Assembly (NCBI GenBank): GCA_017544835.1
Contig: JAFYDI010000099.1
Span: 1 to 37,302 of the forward strand
Source of the DNA: Lachnospiraceae bacterium
Lineage (GTDB): Bacteria; Bacillota; Clostridia; Lachnospirales; Lachnospiraceae
Length of the DNA stretch: 37,302 bases
Reading direction: 5' to 3'
The notes under the pieces were generated by a model. It was not told the origin of the DNA, made no database searches, and saw nothing but the letters and a program-made list of their open reading frames with translations. Position numbers and translations under genes: made by a program. This document shows, piece by piece, positions 15,887-24,600 of this stretch. Every line of letters starts with the position of its first letter. The stretch's first letter is position 1.

Positions 15887-16051
15887 TTTGTCTTTCTTGT
15901 CTCGAAGGACATCTGCTATCTCTTCGAGATTGGCATTCATATCCTCAAGCTCTCTCGGCACCTTAATCAAAAATCTGATAATAAGTACCGAAAGCACTAT
16001 ACCCAAAATCAATACGCAAATCTGGTATACCCCCACAAATGCATCAAGCAT
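15884..16051 (-). CDS. 55-residue single-pass membrane protein
   Basis: A short gene with a strong ribosome site (GAGGGGG, 7 nt before ATG at 16049-16051). The peptide starts MLDAFVGVYQICVLILGIVL with one membrane helix (about residues 5-29), then a charged cytoplasmic helix VPRELEDMNANLEEIADVLR ending in DKKDK. I recognise no family, although this layout resembles small lactococcin- or holin-like accessory peptides. It is 19 nt downstream of mtnN, probably co-transcribed with it, and ends at the bidirectional terminator. Confidence 0.75.
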   Translation of the reverse strand: MLDAFVGVYQICVLILGIVLSVLIIRFLIKVPRELEDMNANLEEIADVLRDKKDK

Positions 16052-16070
16052 CAATGTACCCCCTCTCTCA

Positions 16071-16739
16071 TTATATTAACTTAATCAAATGTGTAATCAT
16101 ATCCACCAGGCAGTCTGCCGCAACAGGCATGAGCTCGTCGAAGGATTCAGACGCGTTATCGTCTGCGGAGTCCGAGATACAGCGAAGTACCACGAAAGGC
16201 ACTTTGTTAAGAAAAGCGGTATGCGCTACGGCACAGCCTTCCATCTCCACACAGAGAGCCGTGGTCTTTTTGAAAATTGCATCCTTCTCCTTGGTAGAGG
16301 ACACAAAGGTATCTCCGGTGGCTATACGGCCGATATGTACGCCGCCTTCGTCGCCTGCTACTTCCTTGGCCTTTTCTACCAAAGCAGGGTCGGCATAATA
16401 TACAGGCTCAAGAGGATCGAAGTTCTTGATGACATAATCCTGCATATCGTGGTACACCAGTTCACTTCCGACCACAAGGTCAAGCTTACCTACGCTCGGA
16501 ACAAGGCTGCCCGCAATACCGTTCTGAATAAGAGCCTTCGGTTTATACTTGTCAATAAGAATCTGTGTATGCATGGCCGCATTAACCTTGCCTACACCGC
16601 AACGACATATAACCACGTCAACACCGTCAAGCTTACCGGTATAATAATCGAGTCCGGCGTGCACTTTCTTCTTCTTGTCTTTAAGAAGATGTACCAGTGT
16701 CTTCATCTCAATATCCATTGCAGAAATTATTCCAATCAT
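16071..16739 (-). CDS. mtnN: 5'-methylthioadenosine/S-adenosylhomocysteine nucleosidase
   Basis: A 222-residue enzyme that removes adenine from MTA and SAH, feeding methionine salvage and the LuxS route. Family features are IGIISAMDIEMKTL (Glu11), CRCGVGKVNAA, ALIQNGIAGSL, ATGDTFVSS, VEMEGCAVAH (Met166, Glu167) and CISDSADD (catalytic Asp190). The start ATG has GGAGG 6 nt upstream. A TGT-TATAAT extended -10 (TATAAT at 16773-16778) lies upstream, with a poor -35. Confidence 0.96.
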   Translation of the reverse strand: MIGIISAMDIEMKTLVHLLKDKKKKVHAGLDYYTGKLDGVDVVICRCGVGKVNAAMHTQILIDKYKPKALIQNGIAGSLVPSVGKLDLVVGSELVYHDMQDYVIKNFDPLEPVYYADPALVEKAKEVAGDEGGVHIGRIATGDTFVSSTKEKDAIFKKTTALCVEMEGCAVAHTAFLNKVPFVVLRCISDSADDNASESFDELMPVAADCLVDMITHLIKLI

Positions 16740-16772
16740 TTTAACCCTCCGATATTTACCTCATCGCCATTC

Positions 16773-16781
16773 ATTATAACA
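16773..16781 (-). promoter_or_regulatory. Extended -10 promoter of mtnN
   Basis: TATAAT on the minus strand preceded by TGT, 34 nt upstream of the start codon. The -35 region is weak, as is common for extended -10 promoters. Confidence 0.6.
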
Positions 16782-16833
16782 TACAGAATGTCGCAAAGAT
16801 ATACGATACATAGCATTTTACACCGTAAGAATT

Positions 16834-16862
16834 AAAAAAAAGGCACCCCGCATGGGATGCCT
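16834..16862 (-). terminator. Terminator after the SEC-C gene
   Basis: On the minus strand AGGCATCCC-ATG-CGGGGTGCCT forms a stem with one mismatch or wobble and is followed by eight T residues. Confidence 0.9.
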
Positions 16863-16877
16863 CATAAATTCATAATA

Positions 16878-17390
16878 TTATGCGTTCTTGCCGCAGCACT
16901 TCTTGTACTTCTTGCCGGAACCGCAAGGGCAGGGATCGTTGGGATAAACCTTAGCTTCCTTACGAATGGTCTGGGAAGCCTTCTGCTCCTTGTAAAGCTC
17001 CTTCTGCTTCTCTTCGTCAAAGATTGCATTCCACTGAGGAAGCTTGTAGAGCCAGTCTGCGCCTGCAGCTACCATGTTCTTGTAAAGAAGCTCCTTGTCA
17101 AATCCAAGGTTAACCTCGGTATCAGCTTCCATGGTCTCGATGGGGTTGGGGTTTACAAGGGAATCGTTGATTCCGTCAAGGAAACCGGTCATAATCATCT
17201 GAGAAACCTTATATTTCTTGGCAAGTTCAGCCACGGTACCCGTTACAACTTCATCGGGATTCTTTAAAAGCTTCTCGTAAATACCTTTTTCTTTCTCAAA
17301 GTAGTCGTTCCAAAGTTCCTGGAGTTTCTTCTGATCCTGTTCTTCGGAATAGGCGCTGTTACGCCACTTTTCAAGTAATGTCTGTGCCAT
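16878..17390 (-). CDS. SEC-C zinc-motif protein
   Basis: A 170-residue soluble protein. Its C-terminus is a SEC-C zinc-binding motif ([20 protein letters not shown], residues ~148-167), the module found at the end of SecA and in many small stand-alone proteins. The N-terminal ~125 residues are helical and acidic and resemble no family I can name. The function of stand-alone SEC-C proteins is largely unknown; some link to translation or protein export. It is monocistronic: own promoter upstream and terminator downstream. Confidence 0.85.
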   Translation of the reverse strand: MAQTLLEKWRNSAYSEEQDQKKLQELWNDYFEKEKGIYEKLLKNPDEVVTGTVAELAKKYKVSQMIMTGFLDGINDSLVNPNPIETMEADTEVNLGFDKELLYKNMVAAGADWLYKLPQWNAIFDEEKQKELYKEQKASQTIRKEAKVYPNDPCPCGSGKKYKKCCGKNA

Positions 17391-17446
17391 AATTAACCTC
17401 TCATGTTCTTAAATAAGCGTATTCATCCGTAAAACGCCACGCACGT

Positions 17447-17475
17447 AGTGTATCACAGCGTTATTAAAAATTCAA
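17447..17475 (-). promoter_or_regulatory. Promoter of the SEC-C gene
   Basis: TTGAAT (17470-17475), 17-nt spacer, TACACT (17447-17452), with a TGA extended -10. It overlaps the 3' flank of the upstream HAD gene, where I see no convincing terminator. Confidence 0.7.
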
Positions 17476-17482
17476 CAACACA

Positions 17483-18337
17483 TTATTTATCGTTCTCAAA
17501 CCACTTAAAATCCGCAATTGTGCGCTTACGCGTAAGCTTGCCGATCAGCCAGATGTATATCCACGTAAGAATCGGAAGTATAAGCGCCGCCCCAAGAGTT
17601 ACTTTGAATAAAGTCTTAGCAAGCGGAGTCTTAAAGAAAGAAAGCACCAGCATCGCCACAAACAGCACCGCAATCAGGCACAGGCACACAACCGATGCAA
17701 TCCTCTGCCCCTTTGTGTAAGAGGACGTAAATCCCTCCACCTTAACAACACTCGCAAGGTCTTCCTCCGCCTGCTTAACGGAGGTAAACAGGAAAGCATG
17801 CATGCCCGCTTTATTGGCGCCGTCTATGTTTTTCTGCACATCGTCAAAGAAAACGCATTCCTCGGGCTTTAAATTATATTTTTTAAATAAAGCCTCATAA
17901 ATCTCGGGTTCAGGCTTTGTAAGCTTAACATCACAGCTTAAAATATATCCGTCCGTCTCTTCGATAAAAGAAAGCGCGTCCCAGCATTCCCTCACCGCTT
18001 TAAAAGACATGTTCGACAGGCAATATACCTTATATCCTCTTCTTTTTAAATCGATTATCCAGCCGCGGGTATAATCAAAAATTTTAAGAAGCCCGTTAAA
18101 ATCCGCATAAATCTCGCGCATCTTCTCTTCCATGCCCGGGTCGTTCTCTATGAACTTATCTAAGATTTCCTCCTCGCTCATCACGCCTCTGTCGATTTCG
18201 TTCCAGATAGGCGCATAAACCGTAGCCTTGGCTATTCTGTCAAGTTCTTCATCTGTGATGCCAAACTTCTGAAAGAAAGGCTTCCATCCAAACTCAACAA
18301 GTACATTTCCGATATCAAATACAACGTTTTTAATCAT
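17483..18337 (-). CDS. HAD-family hydrolase fused to two membrane helices
   Basis: A 284-residue protein. Residues 1-200 are a HAD subfamily IA phosphatase of the YihX type: motif I VVFDIGNVLVEF (nucleophile Asp8), motif II CLSNMS, motif III KLTKPEPEIYE (Lys) and motif IV FFDDVQKNID (Asp-Asp). Residues ~213-265 add two hydrophobic helices (VCLCLIAVLFVAMLVLSFF and TLGAALILPILTWIYIWLIG) and a basic tail. The domain is normally soluble, so membrane tethering is unusual. It is the last gene of the DUF5717/DUF5716 operon, 20 nt after the coiled-coil gene, which suggests that its phosphatase activity serves that system. Substrate unknown. Confidence 0.85.
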   Translation of the reverse strand: MIKNVVFDIGNVLVEFGWKPFFQKFGITDEELDRIAKATVYAPIWNEIDRGVMSEEEILDKFIENDPGMEEKMREIYADFNGLLKIFDYTRGWIIDLKRRGYKVYCLSNMSFKAVRECWDALSFIEETDGYILSCDVKLTKPEPEIYEALFKKYNLKPEECVFFDDVQKNIDGANKAGMHAFLFTSVKQAEEDLASVVKVEGFTSSYTKGQRIASVVCLCLIAVLFVAMLVLSFFKTPLAKTLFKVTLGAALILPILTWIYIWLIGKLTRKRTIADFKWFENDK

Positions 18338-18357
18338 TTTATCATCCTTAACATGGG

Positions 18358-19515
18358 CTATCTCTGCCCGAATTTATTGACTGTTTCCATAAGCGAGTCA
18401 GCCGCCTGCGGATACCGCTTTATAACATCCTTAACCTCATCGCGGGCTTCCGATGCAATCTCCTGATTGTATTCAAGTTGCTTACGAAGCTTCTGTCTCC
18501 TGCCTATAAGATTGTGCCGAACTTCCACCAGCTCGCGGTGATCGTAGATGGCATCCGACTGATATACCCACACATCGGGGTCCTTAATGTTCATATTGCG
18601 AAGCCTTCTTAAAAGCTTGGCGGTCTCGGTCTCATATGCCGCCTCATTCTTTGCAAACGCCCGCCTGTTCTCGCGTTCCTTAAGATACTTGGCATGTAAG
18701 TCCTTAAGCTCCGCCGCGCTTGACACCTGATACTTGGTATAGAGGTAATCTAACAGGTTCTTATTGTTGACGTAGCGAATCTTAACCTTGTTCTCAAGCA
18801 AAATAAGGCTGTTTGACGTGCTCTCAATTCTTTTCTTCTCGCGCACATAATCCGTGTACTTAATGTATACCCACGTAACGGCTATAGCCGTAATGCCCAC
18901 CGTAATATAATAACCGATTGCCACATCAAGCTTTAATAATACCTGAAGCAAAAGAAGGATTACTATCAGGACTGCTGCCGCCACCATGGCAATCATAGCA
19001 ATTCCGCGGGAGTTCTCCAGGTCTCTTGTAACCTCGCGGCGACGCATTTCGTAAGCGGTTCGCTCTGTATCGATGCGCGCAAGGTCGCTTTTAACCTTAG
19101 CCTTGTAATCCTCTTCCTTGGTAAGCTTGTCGATGCCTTCCTGAGCCTCGGAAGCAATAGCTTCCATCTTCTCATATTCCTTGTCCGTCATAAGACTCGG
19201 AGTCTTGGCGTATTTCTCGTGATCCTTCCTAAGATCGTGGATGTTGCGGGCAATCTTATCAAGGTCTTCTTTCTCATCGGGAGGAAGCTTTTCAATTTCT
19301 TCCAGATCGGCAAGGTAAGAATTAACCGTCGCATACTCTTCATTAATCCTGTCCATCTCATCCGAGGCGTCCTTCATCTGCTCAAGGCAGCTTATGACAT
19401 ACTGCTCGCGAAGATAGGGATCGTTCATGTTAATGTTGTCTCTGGAGCTTGCAACCTCATCCCATGCACTTTCGGGCGTATTCTTTTTCCTGAATAATTT
19501 GTCCAAAAAACCCAT
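18358..19515 (-). CDS. Coiled-coil protein with two membrane helices
   Basis: A 385-residue protein. Residues ~40-180 are long charged coiled coils (IEKLPPDEKEDLDKIARNIH, EKMEAIASEAQEGIDKLTKE), followed by two membrane helices close together (~184-210 GIAMIAMVAAAVLIVILLLL and ~214-236 VAIGYYITVGITAIAVTWVY). A second cytoplasmic coiled-coil and basic helical part follows (240-385). The short hairpin loop means both coiled-coil arms are probably on the cytoplasmic side. I recognise no family. It is the fourth gene of the operon, with gaps of about 20 nt on both sides, and could anchor the complex to the membrane. Confidence 0.8.
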   Translation of the reverse strand: MGFLDKLFRKKNTPESAWDEVASSRDNINMNDPYLREQYVISCLEQMKDASDEMDRINEEYATVNSYLADLEEIEKLPPDEKEDLDKIARNIHDLRKDHEKYAKTPSLMTDKEYEKMEAIASEAQEGIDKLTKEEDYKAKVKSDLARIDTERTAYEMRRREVTRDLENSRGIAMIAMVAAAVLIVILLLLQVLLKLDVAIGYYITVGITAIAVTWVYIKYTDYVREKKRIESTSNSLILLENKVKIRYVNNKNLLDYLYTKYQVSSAAELKDLHAKYLKERENRRAFAKNEAAYETETAKLLRRLRNMNIKDPDVWVYQSDAIYDHRELVEVRHNLIGRRQKLRKQLEYNQEIASEARDEVKDVIKRYPQAADSLMETVNKFGQR

Positions 19516-19536
19516 TCTTAGTGACCCCCTGTATTA

Positions 19537-20385
19537 CTACAAATCACCGTTTTCAAGAGCAATGTCGCGATACTCGTCCTTAAGCTCGCCGGTCATTGCG
19601 GAAATTTCCTCGTAGTACAAAGCCGCATCCTTCCGATCTTTAAGTTCGAAGAGGTTCTTTAAGTGCTTAGCCTTATCGGATGCGTCAAATTCGGCCTTAA
19701 GCTCTTCTATCTCGCCTTCTATCGGAATGCTCATTCGGTATGCATCCTCGGAATCGGCTATAAGCTTAATATATTCATTCTCCGGAAGCCTCAAGCGCTC
19801 GGCGGTAAGAAGGTGCTTGAAAGCCTTTTCGTCATTGTTAATCTCATAAGCCTTCTTAAAATACGAAACCGCGGAGTCATACAGGCACAAAGCCATACAG
19901 GTAACTCCCATATTATTGTAAATACGGCTTCTAAGTTCCGTCTCTTCCTCGTCGATGCCTGATAAAACATGCTCGTATTCCTTAAGAGCAAGGTAATAGT
20001 GGTGGTTCTCGTAGAGGAAATCCGCCTTGGCCTTCCACTTTTCGAATACATTCATGGATACATTCATCCTGAGAATGCTCTCGACCTTCTCTATCTCATC
20101 GGCGTTGTAATATCCCACATATTCAAGTATGGTCCCCACAAACGCTCCGGGAAGGGCATTGTTATTGACTAACATAAAGAGATTACGCGCAAGGTCCGTA
20201 AGTCCGCACTCAAGGTCTATCCATTCCACCAGTTTCTTGTCAAGAATGTCCTTGTCAATCAGGAAGGCGTTCTCATAGAGGACATAGCACAGTTCCTCCA
20301 TGGTATAGATATTCACGTAAACTTTTTCAAAATAGTAAGGAGTGGTCGCAACCTTGCCGACCGTTGTAAGCACACGATTCGTCAC
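19537..20385 (-). CDS. TPR-containing cytoplasmic protein
   Basis: A 282-residue helical protein. A tetratricopeptide pair is visible at roughly residues 115-185 (ADFLYENHHYYLALKEYEHV, IYNNMGVTCMALCLYDSAVS, YFKKAYEIN). The N-terminal third (VGKVATTPYYFEKVYVNIYT) is less clear. I place the start at the GTG (20383-20385), which overlaps the TGA of the upstream gene by 4 nt and has a perfect GGAGG 10 nt upstream (20396-20400). A frame upstream could add 7 residues but would overlap by 25 nt. TPR proteins mediate protein contacts; here it would join the Hsp70-like protein and the solenoid. Confidence 0.82.
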   Translation of the reverse strand: MTNRVLTTVGKVATTPYYFEKVYVNIYTMEELCYVLYENAFLIDKDILDKKLVEWIDLECGLTDLARNLFMLVNNNALPGAFVGTILEYVGYYNADEIEKVESILRMNVSMNVFEKWKAKADFLYENHHYYLALKEYEHVLSGIDEEETELRSRIYNNMGVTCMALCLYDSAVSYFKKAYEINNDEKAFKHLLTAERLRLPENEYIKLIADSEDAYRMSIPIEGEIEELKAEFDASDKAKHLKNLFELKDRKDAALYYEEISAMTGELKDEYRDIALENGDL

Positions 20386-21683
20386 AGATTGATTACCTCC
20401 TTCCATTCAATATCGGAGGCCTTAAACAGTTCACCAAAGCCCAAATCCTTAATGGTGACCTGCATACGCATCTCTGAAATCATGGACACATCCACCTTGA
20501 CCCTTGAAGTCTTGGGAGGGCGCTTCGGAAGGTCCGCAAGCGTAATATCCACTATCTCAGGATTCTTACCCGTCAAAGGCGTAATGACCAAAGAAAGCTT
20601 GTTGCCCTTATCGATTATAACCTCAACACTGCCTGATGCCTCAAACCAGTTAACGCCCGCATCAAGAAGCGCAAGGTAACCGGGCTCTCCGCGCTTAAGT
20701 ACGTTAAGTCCTACATTGGACTTAAGCTTATCGTTACCCAGGAACACGTGGCTCTCGCTTAAAAGCGTCTTATGAATCTTGTTCTTGGCAGAGTATGCAG
20801 CGCCCTTGGAATAAAGGTTATTACCCTCAAATACGCGGCTTGTTTTCACAACGGAGCGGATAGTCTCCCCGAATATCTCCTGCCTGAAGTTCTCGCCTAT
20901 AAAGTATACGGAGGATACGATTCTTCCCTCGCATATCTGAGCCACAAGCTTGCATAACTCTCCGTCGGCATATCTTGCCTCTTCGGAATTGATGATTAAA
21001 TCTTTAATATCCGCAGTCTTAAAAGAATGATAAGACTCCGGGTCGATAAATGCCACTATGGGCGTAGTATTCTTATTACATTCCATCCTTAAGGACTTAA
21101 GGTATGTCTCTGAAAAGTCCAGCAAAAGAACATCTCTGTTCCAAAGGTCCGTAGGCTGGTAAATCGTATAGTAGTAAAAGCTCTCCATGTGGCTTTGGAA
21201 GAAGACATTCTCAGTCTTAAGGCCAAGAGATGCCACCACTTCGGTAAGAACCTCCACCATTCTATCGTCAAGCGAAGACACCGTAATCATAAGCGACGAT
21301 ATCTTATTAAGAGAAACCGTCATGGATAAAAGAGAAAGCGACCTCTTCATGAAAAGCGCAAGCAAAGCAGACGGTCTGAAGCTCTCATCTCCGACCGCTA
21401 TCTCATCGCCCGCCATTGCTTTTTCTAAGATCTTATCCACAAAAAATCCGTCCGTATCGCGGTTCTTAATGGCATCATTACCTGAGAACCACTGGTTGAC
21501 TTCCTTTCTTTTGAATAAAACCGTAGGTATCAGGTATGAAGCGCCGCCTGGGATTGTGGACAGAGTATCCACCTTCTCATCATCCATACGGGTGAAACTT
21601 ATCTGAGAATAGGTGTCTGTTAAGTCAAAGCCCACTGCATATTCTTCTGTATTCGGTTTTCTTAAGTCTCCGAATAAATCCAT
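20382..21683 (-). CDS. Degenerate Hsp70/actin-fold protein (DUF5716-like)
   Basis: A 433-residue protein I associate with DUF5716. The N-terminal half follows the Hsp70 nucleotide-binding fold: VGFDLTDTYSQISF (17-30) at phosphate loop 1, SYLIPTVLFKRKEVNQWFSG (49-68) like the Hsp70 IPSVVxF region, DVLLLDFSETYLKSLRM (184-200) at phosphate loop 2, and SVYFIGENFRQEIF (258-271) with LYSKGAAYSAK (290-300) at the adenosine region. The loops have lost many Gly and acidic residues, so ATP binding is doubtful. Residues ~350-425 are a beta domain (SRVKVDVSMISEMRMQVTIK, then DLGFGEL) like the Hsp70 substrate-binding beta domain. The gene starts 15 nt after DUF5717 and its stop overlaps the TPR gene start. 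Confidence 0.85.
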   Translation of the reverse strand: MDLFGDLRKPNTEEYAVGFDLTDTYSQISFTRMDDEKVDTLSTIPGGASYLIPTVLFKRKEVNQWFSGNDAIKNRDTDGFFVDKILEKAMAGDEIAVGDESFRPSALLALFMKRSLSLLSMTVSLNKISSLMITVSSLDDRMVEVLTEVVASLGLKTENVFFQSHMESFYYYTIYQPTDLWNRDVLLLDFSETYLKSLRMECNKNTTPIVAFIDPESYHSFKTADIKDLIINSEEARYADGELCKLVAQICEGRIVSSVYFIGENFRQEIFGETIRSVVKTSRVFEGNNLYSKGAAYSAKNKIHKTLLSESHVFLGNDKLKSNVGLNVLKRGEPGYLALLDAGVNWFEASGSVEVIIDKGNKLSLVITPLTGKNPEIVDITLADLPKRPPKTSRVKVDVSMISEMRMQVTIKDLGFGELFKASDIEWKEVINL

Positions 21684-21698
21684 CTGTATGTATCGTCC

Positions 21699-24600
21699 TT
21701 ACTCAAGTGTAAACATCTTGTCTATAACATAGGCGTGCTTGTGATAATCGTATAAAAGCTTGTCCACGGTATCGTAGTCCTGCAAAGTCTGGGCAATTAC
21801 AATATCGTTGACTTCGTTAAACCTGGAATCAAAGGAATCTCGGCTGATATCGCTCTTCTGGATACTTGCGCTCTCCGTAAGAAGTTCTTCGCCCTCAAAT
21901 TCCTCCGTTATATAGTACAAAAGGTTCTCGCCGAAGAACAGCACGAAGGCCTTCGCGTGAACTCCGCCGTACATATCGCGCATCTCTTCCGTCACATACT
22001 CGCCGGAAGACTCGCCCTCGCCCTCAATAATATAGTGAATAAACACTTTCTTGCCGGGGTCAGTCTTGTATTCGATGATGGTCTTGTCCGAGAATCTGTT
22101 AAGAGCAGGCTCTCTTCCGTCCCAGAAGTTCTTAAAGAAGGACATATATATGCCCTCTGCAAGGAGCTTGTTAAGATACTCATCGATAATCGGCGATACC
22201 GTCTCATCAATTCCGGCTTTATCTTCAGAAAAGTACTTAAGGTAAGCAAGCATGCAGACCGTCTGGATGTTCTCGCCCCTAAGGTGCGCCTTGGTAAGCT
22301 CCGTAAACACCTCCGGCTCCATAATGTACTCTCTTACAAAGTAGTCAAAAGAACACTGCGAAAGAAAGGCCATCTTAATGTCGCTGTTGCCGCCACCCTG
22401 CACGTACTTTCTGTATATATCCATACGCTCCGATACAAAGTACCCTGTATAGAGCATCTGAAGTATCAGGTTCTCGCACATCTTATATGTATCAAGGTCG
22501 AAGTTCTCGGCCGCCTTAAATATCTTACGAATATCCTTGGTCATTCCGCGGTAATTGTCCGCAAGGTACTTAAGAATTACCTCGTCGTACTTGCCCTGAG
22601 AAAAGGCCTTGGCCGCAATCTTCACCATGCGCTCGTCAGGCTCGTATTCGTCTCTTACAATAAGCTTTGAGCACAGTTTCACAAGGTCTCTTGCCTCTAT
22701 GCTCTCGGTTCCGAAACGCTTAACCCACTCGATTGCGGTATCATACATTCCTCTTATAACCAGGAAACGCTCCGCCGTAACTCGCTCTCTTACCGTCATT
22801 TCGACAGGCTCTAAGCCCGCAAGGACTTCGTCAAGCTCTCTTATCTCGTCGCGGTCATAGTAGTAATCCATTAGCTTGTTGCGTACCTCGGACTTGTACT
22901 CGCTGTCTATGCGTGGATCGTCAAGGATATGAGCATAGCGCTCTCTTGTCTCTTCATTAATCTCCACAGTCTCGGAGCTGCACTCGCACACATATACGTC
23001 AAATTCAAGATTGCCGTGTATCATGGGCATAATCTTGGTCGCAAGCTTACCGGGCACCATAAGCATCTCAAGATCGTACTTGGAACTTACGGAATATCTG
23101 TTGGAGAAATTATCCTCAAACATTATCTCAAAATCCCTGTTATAAAGCGGCACATAAGCTTCGCCGTCCTTCACGGGATAGAAGGTTTCCTCGCTCTCCC
23201 TGCTCTGGTACACGATAACCTTGTTAAGGTTCTTGTTATCAACCGTAATCTTATGTGTAAAAAGAAGCCTTGCCATATTATCCGCAAGTGACTTATCAAG
23301 GTCGGTATTGCCATACACATGCCTGTATATGGTCGCAAGGTCCTTGTTGATAAGTCCCGAAGATATGCAGTCCACACTGAATCTTTCGATACGGTCTCTG
23401 AAATTATCATAAATATCGGGCAGTACTTCTCTGTCCGCTATCACACGCGCGTAAAGGTATGCCGCATAGTCCCATTTAAGATTACTCTCATAGGAGAAGT
23501 AAAGGTATACCATCTTGGGAATGTCATTGTCCACGGTGATATCCATGGATTCCATGTAGAACTCATAAAGCCTTGTGGCACGGACCTCCGAAAGGACTCC
23601 GAGTTCATACCAGTCGTGAGCTTCCGAGTCACGTCTCTCGCCCTTAATAAGGTATTCACATATGATAAGAAGCTTGTCTTCGCCCGGTTTTAACTCGTAA
23701 CACTTTTTAAGAAGCGGCCAGAGGCGCCTGTTGTATTCTTTCTCCTTAGATACGAGATATACGAACTGGTCGCAGACGTCGTCGGTAAGGATTTCATTCT
23801 GCGAAGCGTAGTTAAGAAGCTTAATCTCAAAAGGCGTAAGCGCAGTAAGAAGCGTAGGATTCTGATTAAGCATGTTAACCGCTTCTACCAGGAACATAGG
23901 GCTTACGCAGCCTGTTTCAATCTGCTGTCTTATAAAGAGCCACTTCTTGGAAGGGCTTACCGCAAACTCCTCGGAAAGGTACAAAAGGAGCCAGCCGACT
24001 CTCCAGTCCGAAGGGTCGCTTGAATATATCTTATTAACCTCGTCGGTTATGTTGTCTATGTAACTGTCCTCTCTTGTGTAGAGGGTCGTTAAGTACAAGT
24101 AATATGCCCAGATTGTGGGTGAATTGATATCGGGGTTATCTTTAAGCTCATTCTCGGCCTGGTCGAGTATCCATTTGGCCTCGTTGTAGCGCTCTTCTAT
24201 CATAAGCATCTGAGCCTTGAAAAGCTTGGGATACAGCAAATCGGGGCTGATTTCCCTCATGCGGTCCACCAGACGGTTCGTCTCCGTAATCCAGGTGCCA
24301 AGAGCAATCTTACGGGTTCTGAAGGCCTCGTAGTATGTAAACATATCGTAGCTTGAATGCATCATCTCAAGGTGCTTCGAACGCTCCGCCTTAGTCACAA
24401 CCTCGCTTGATACGGTTACGCTCACTTCAAAAGAAACATACGCGTTATAAAAGCGCACCTTGCCAAAGTTCAGTCCGCCGTGAAGATTGTCGGGATTTAT
24501 AAGCACAGGAAAGCTTAAGTAATTGCCAAGGAAATCATCATCCGTCACCACAGACTTCGTAAAGCTTATAAACTCGCCATCCGCCTCAACATTTAAGAAA

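Noticed and set aside
21957-22670. 237-codon plus-strand frame within the DUF5717 gene
   Set aside because: Antisense shadow of a long well-supported gene; no ribosome site, unusual residue mix (Leu/Val/His-rich).
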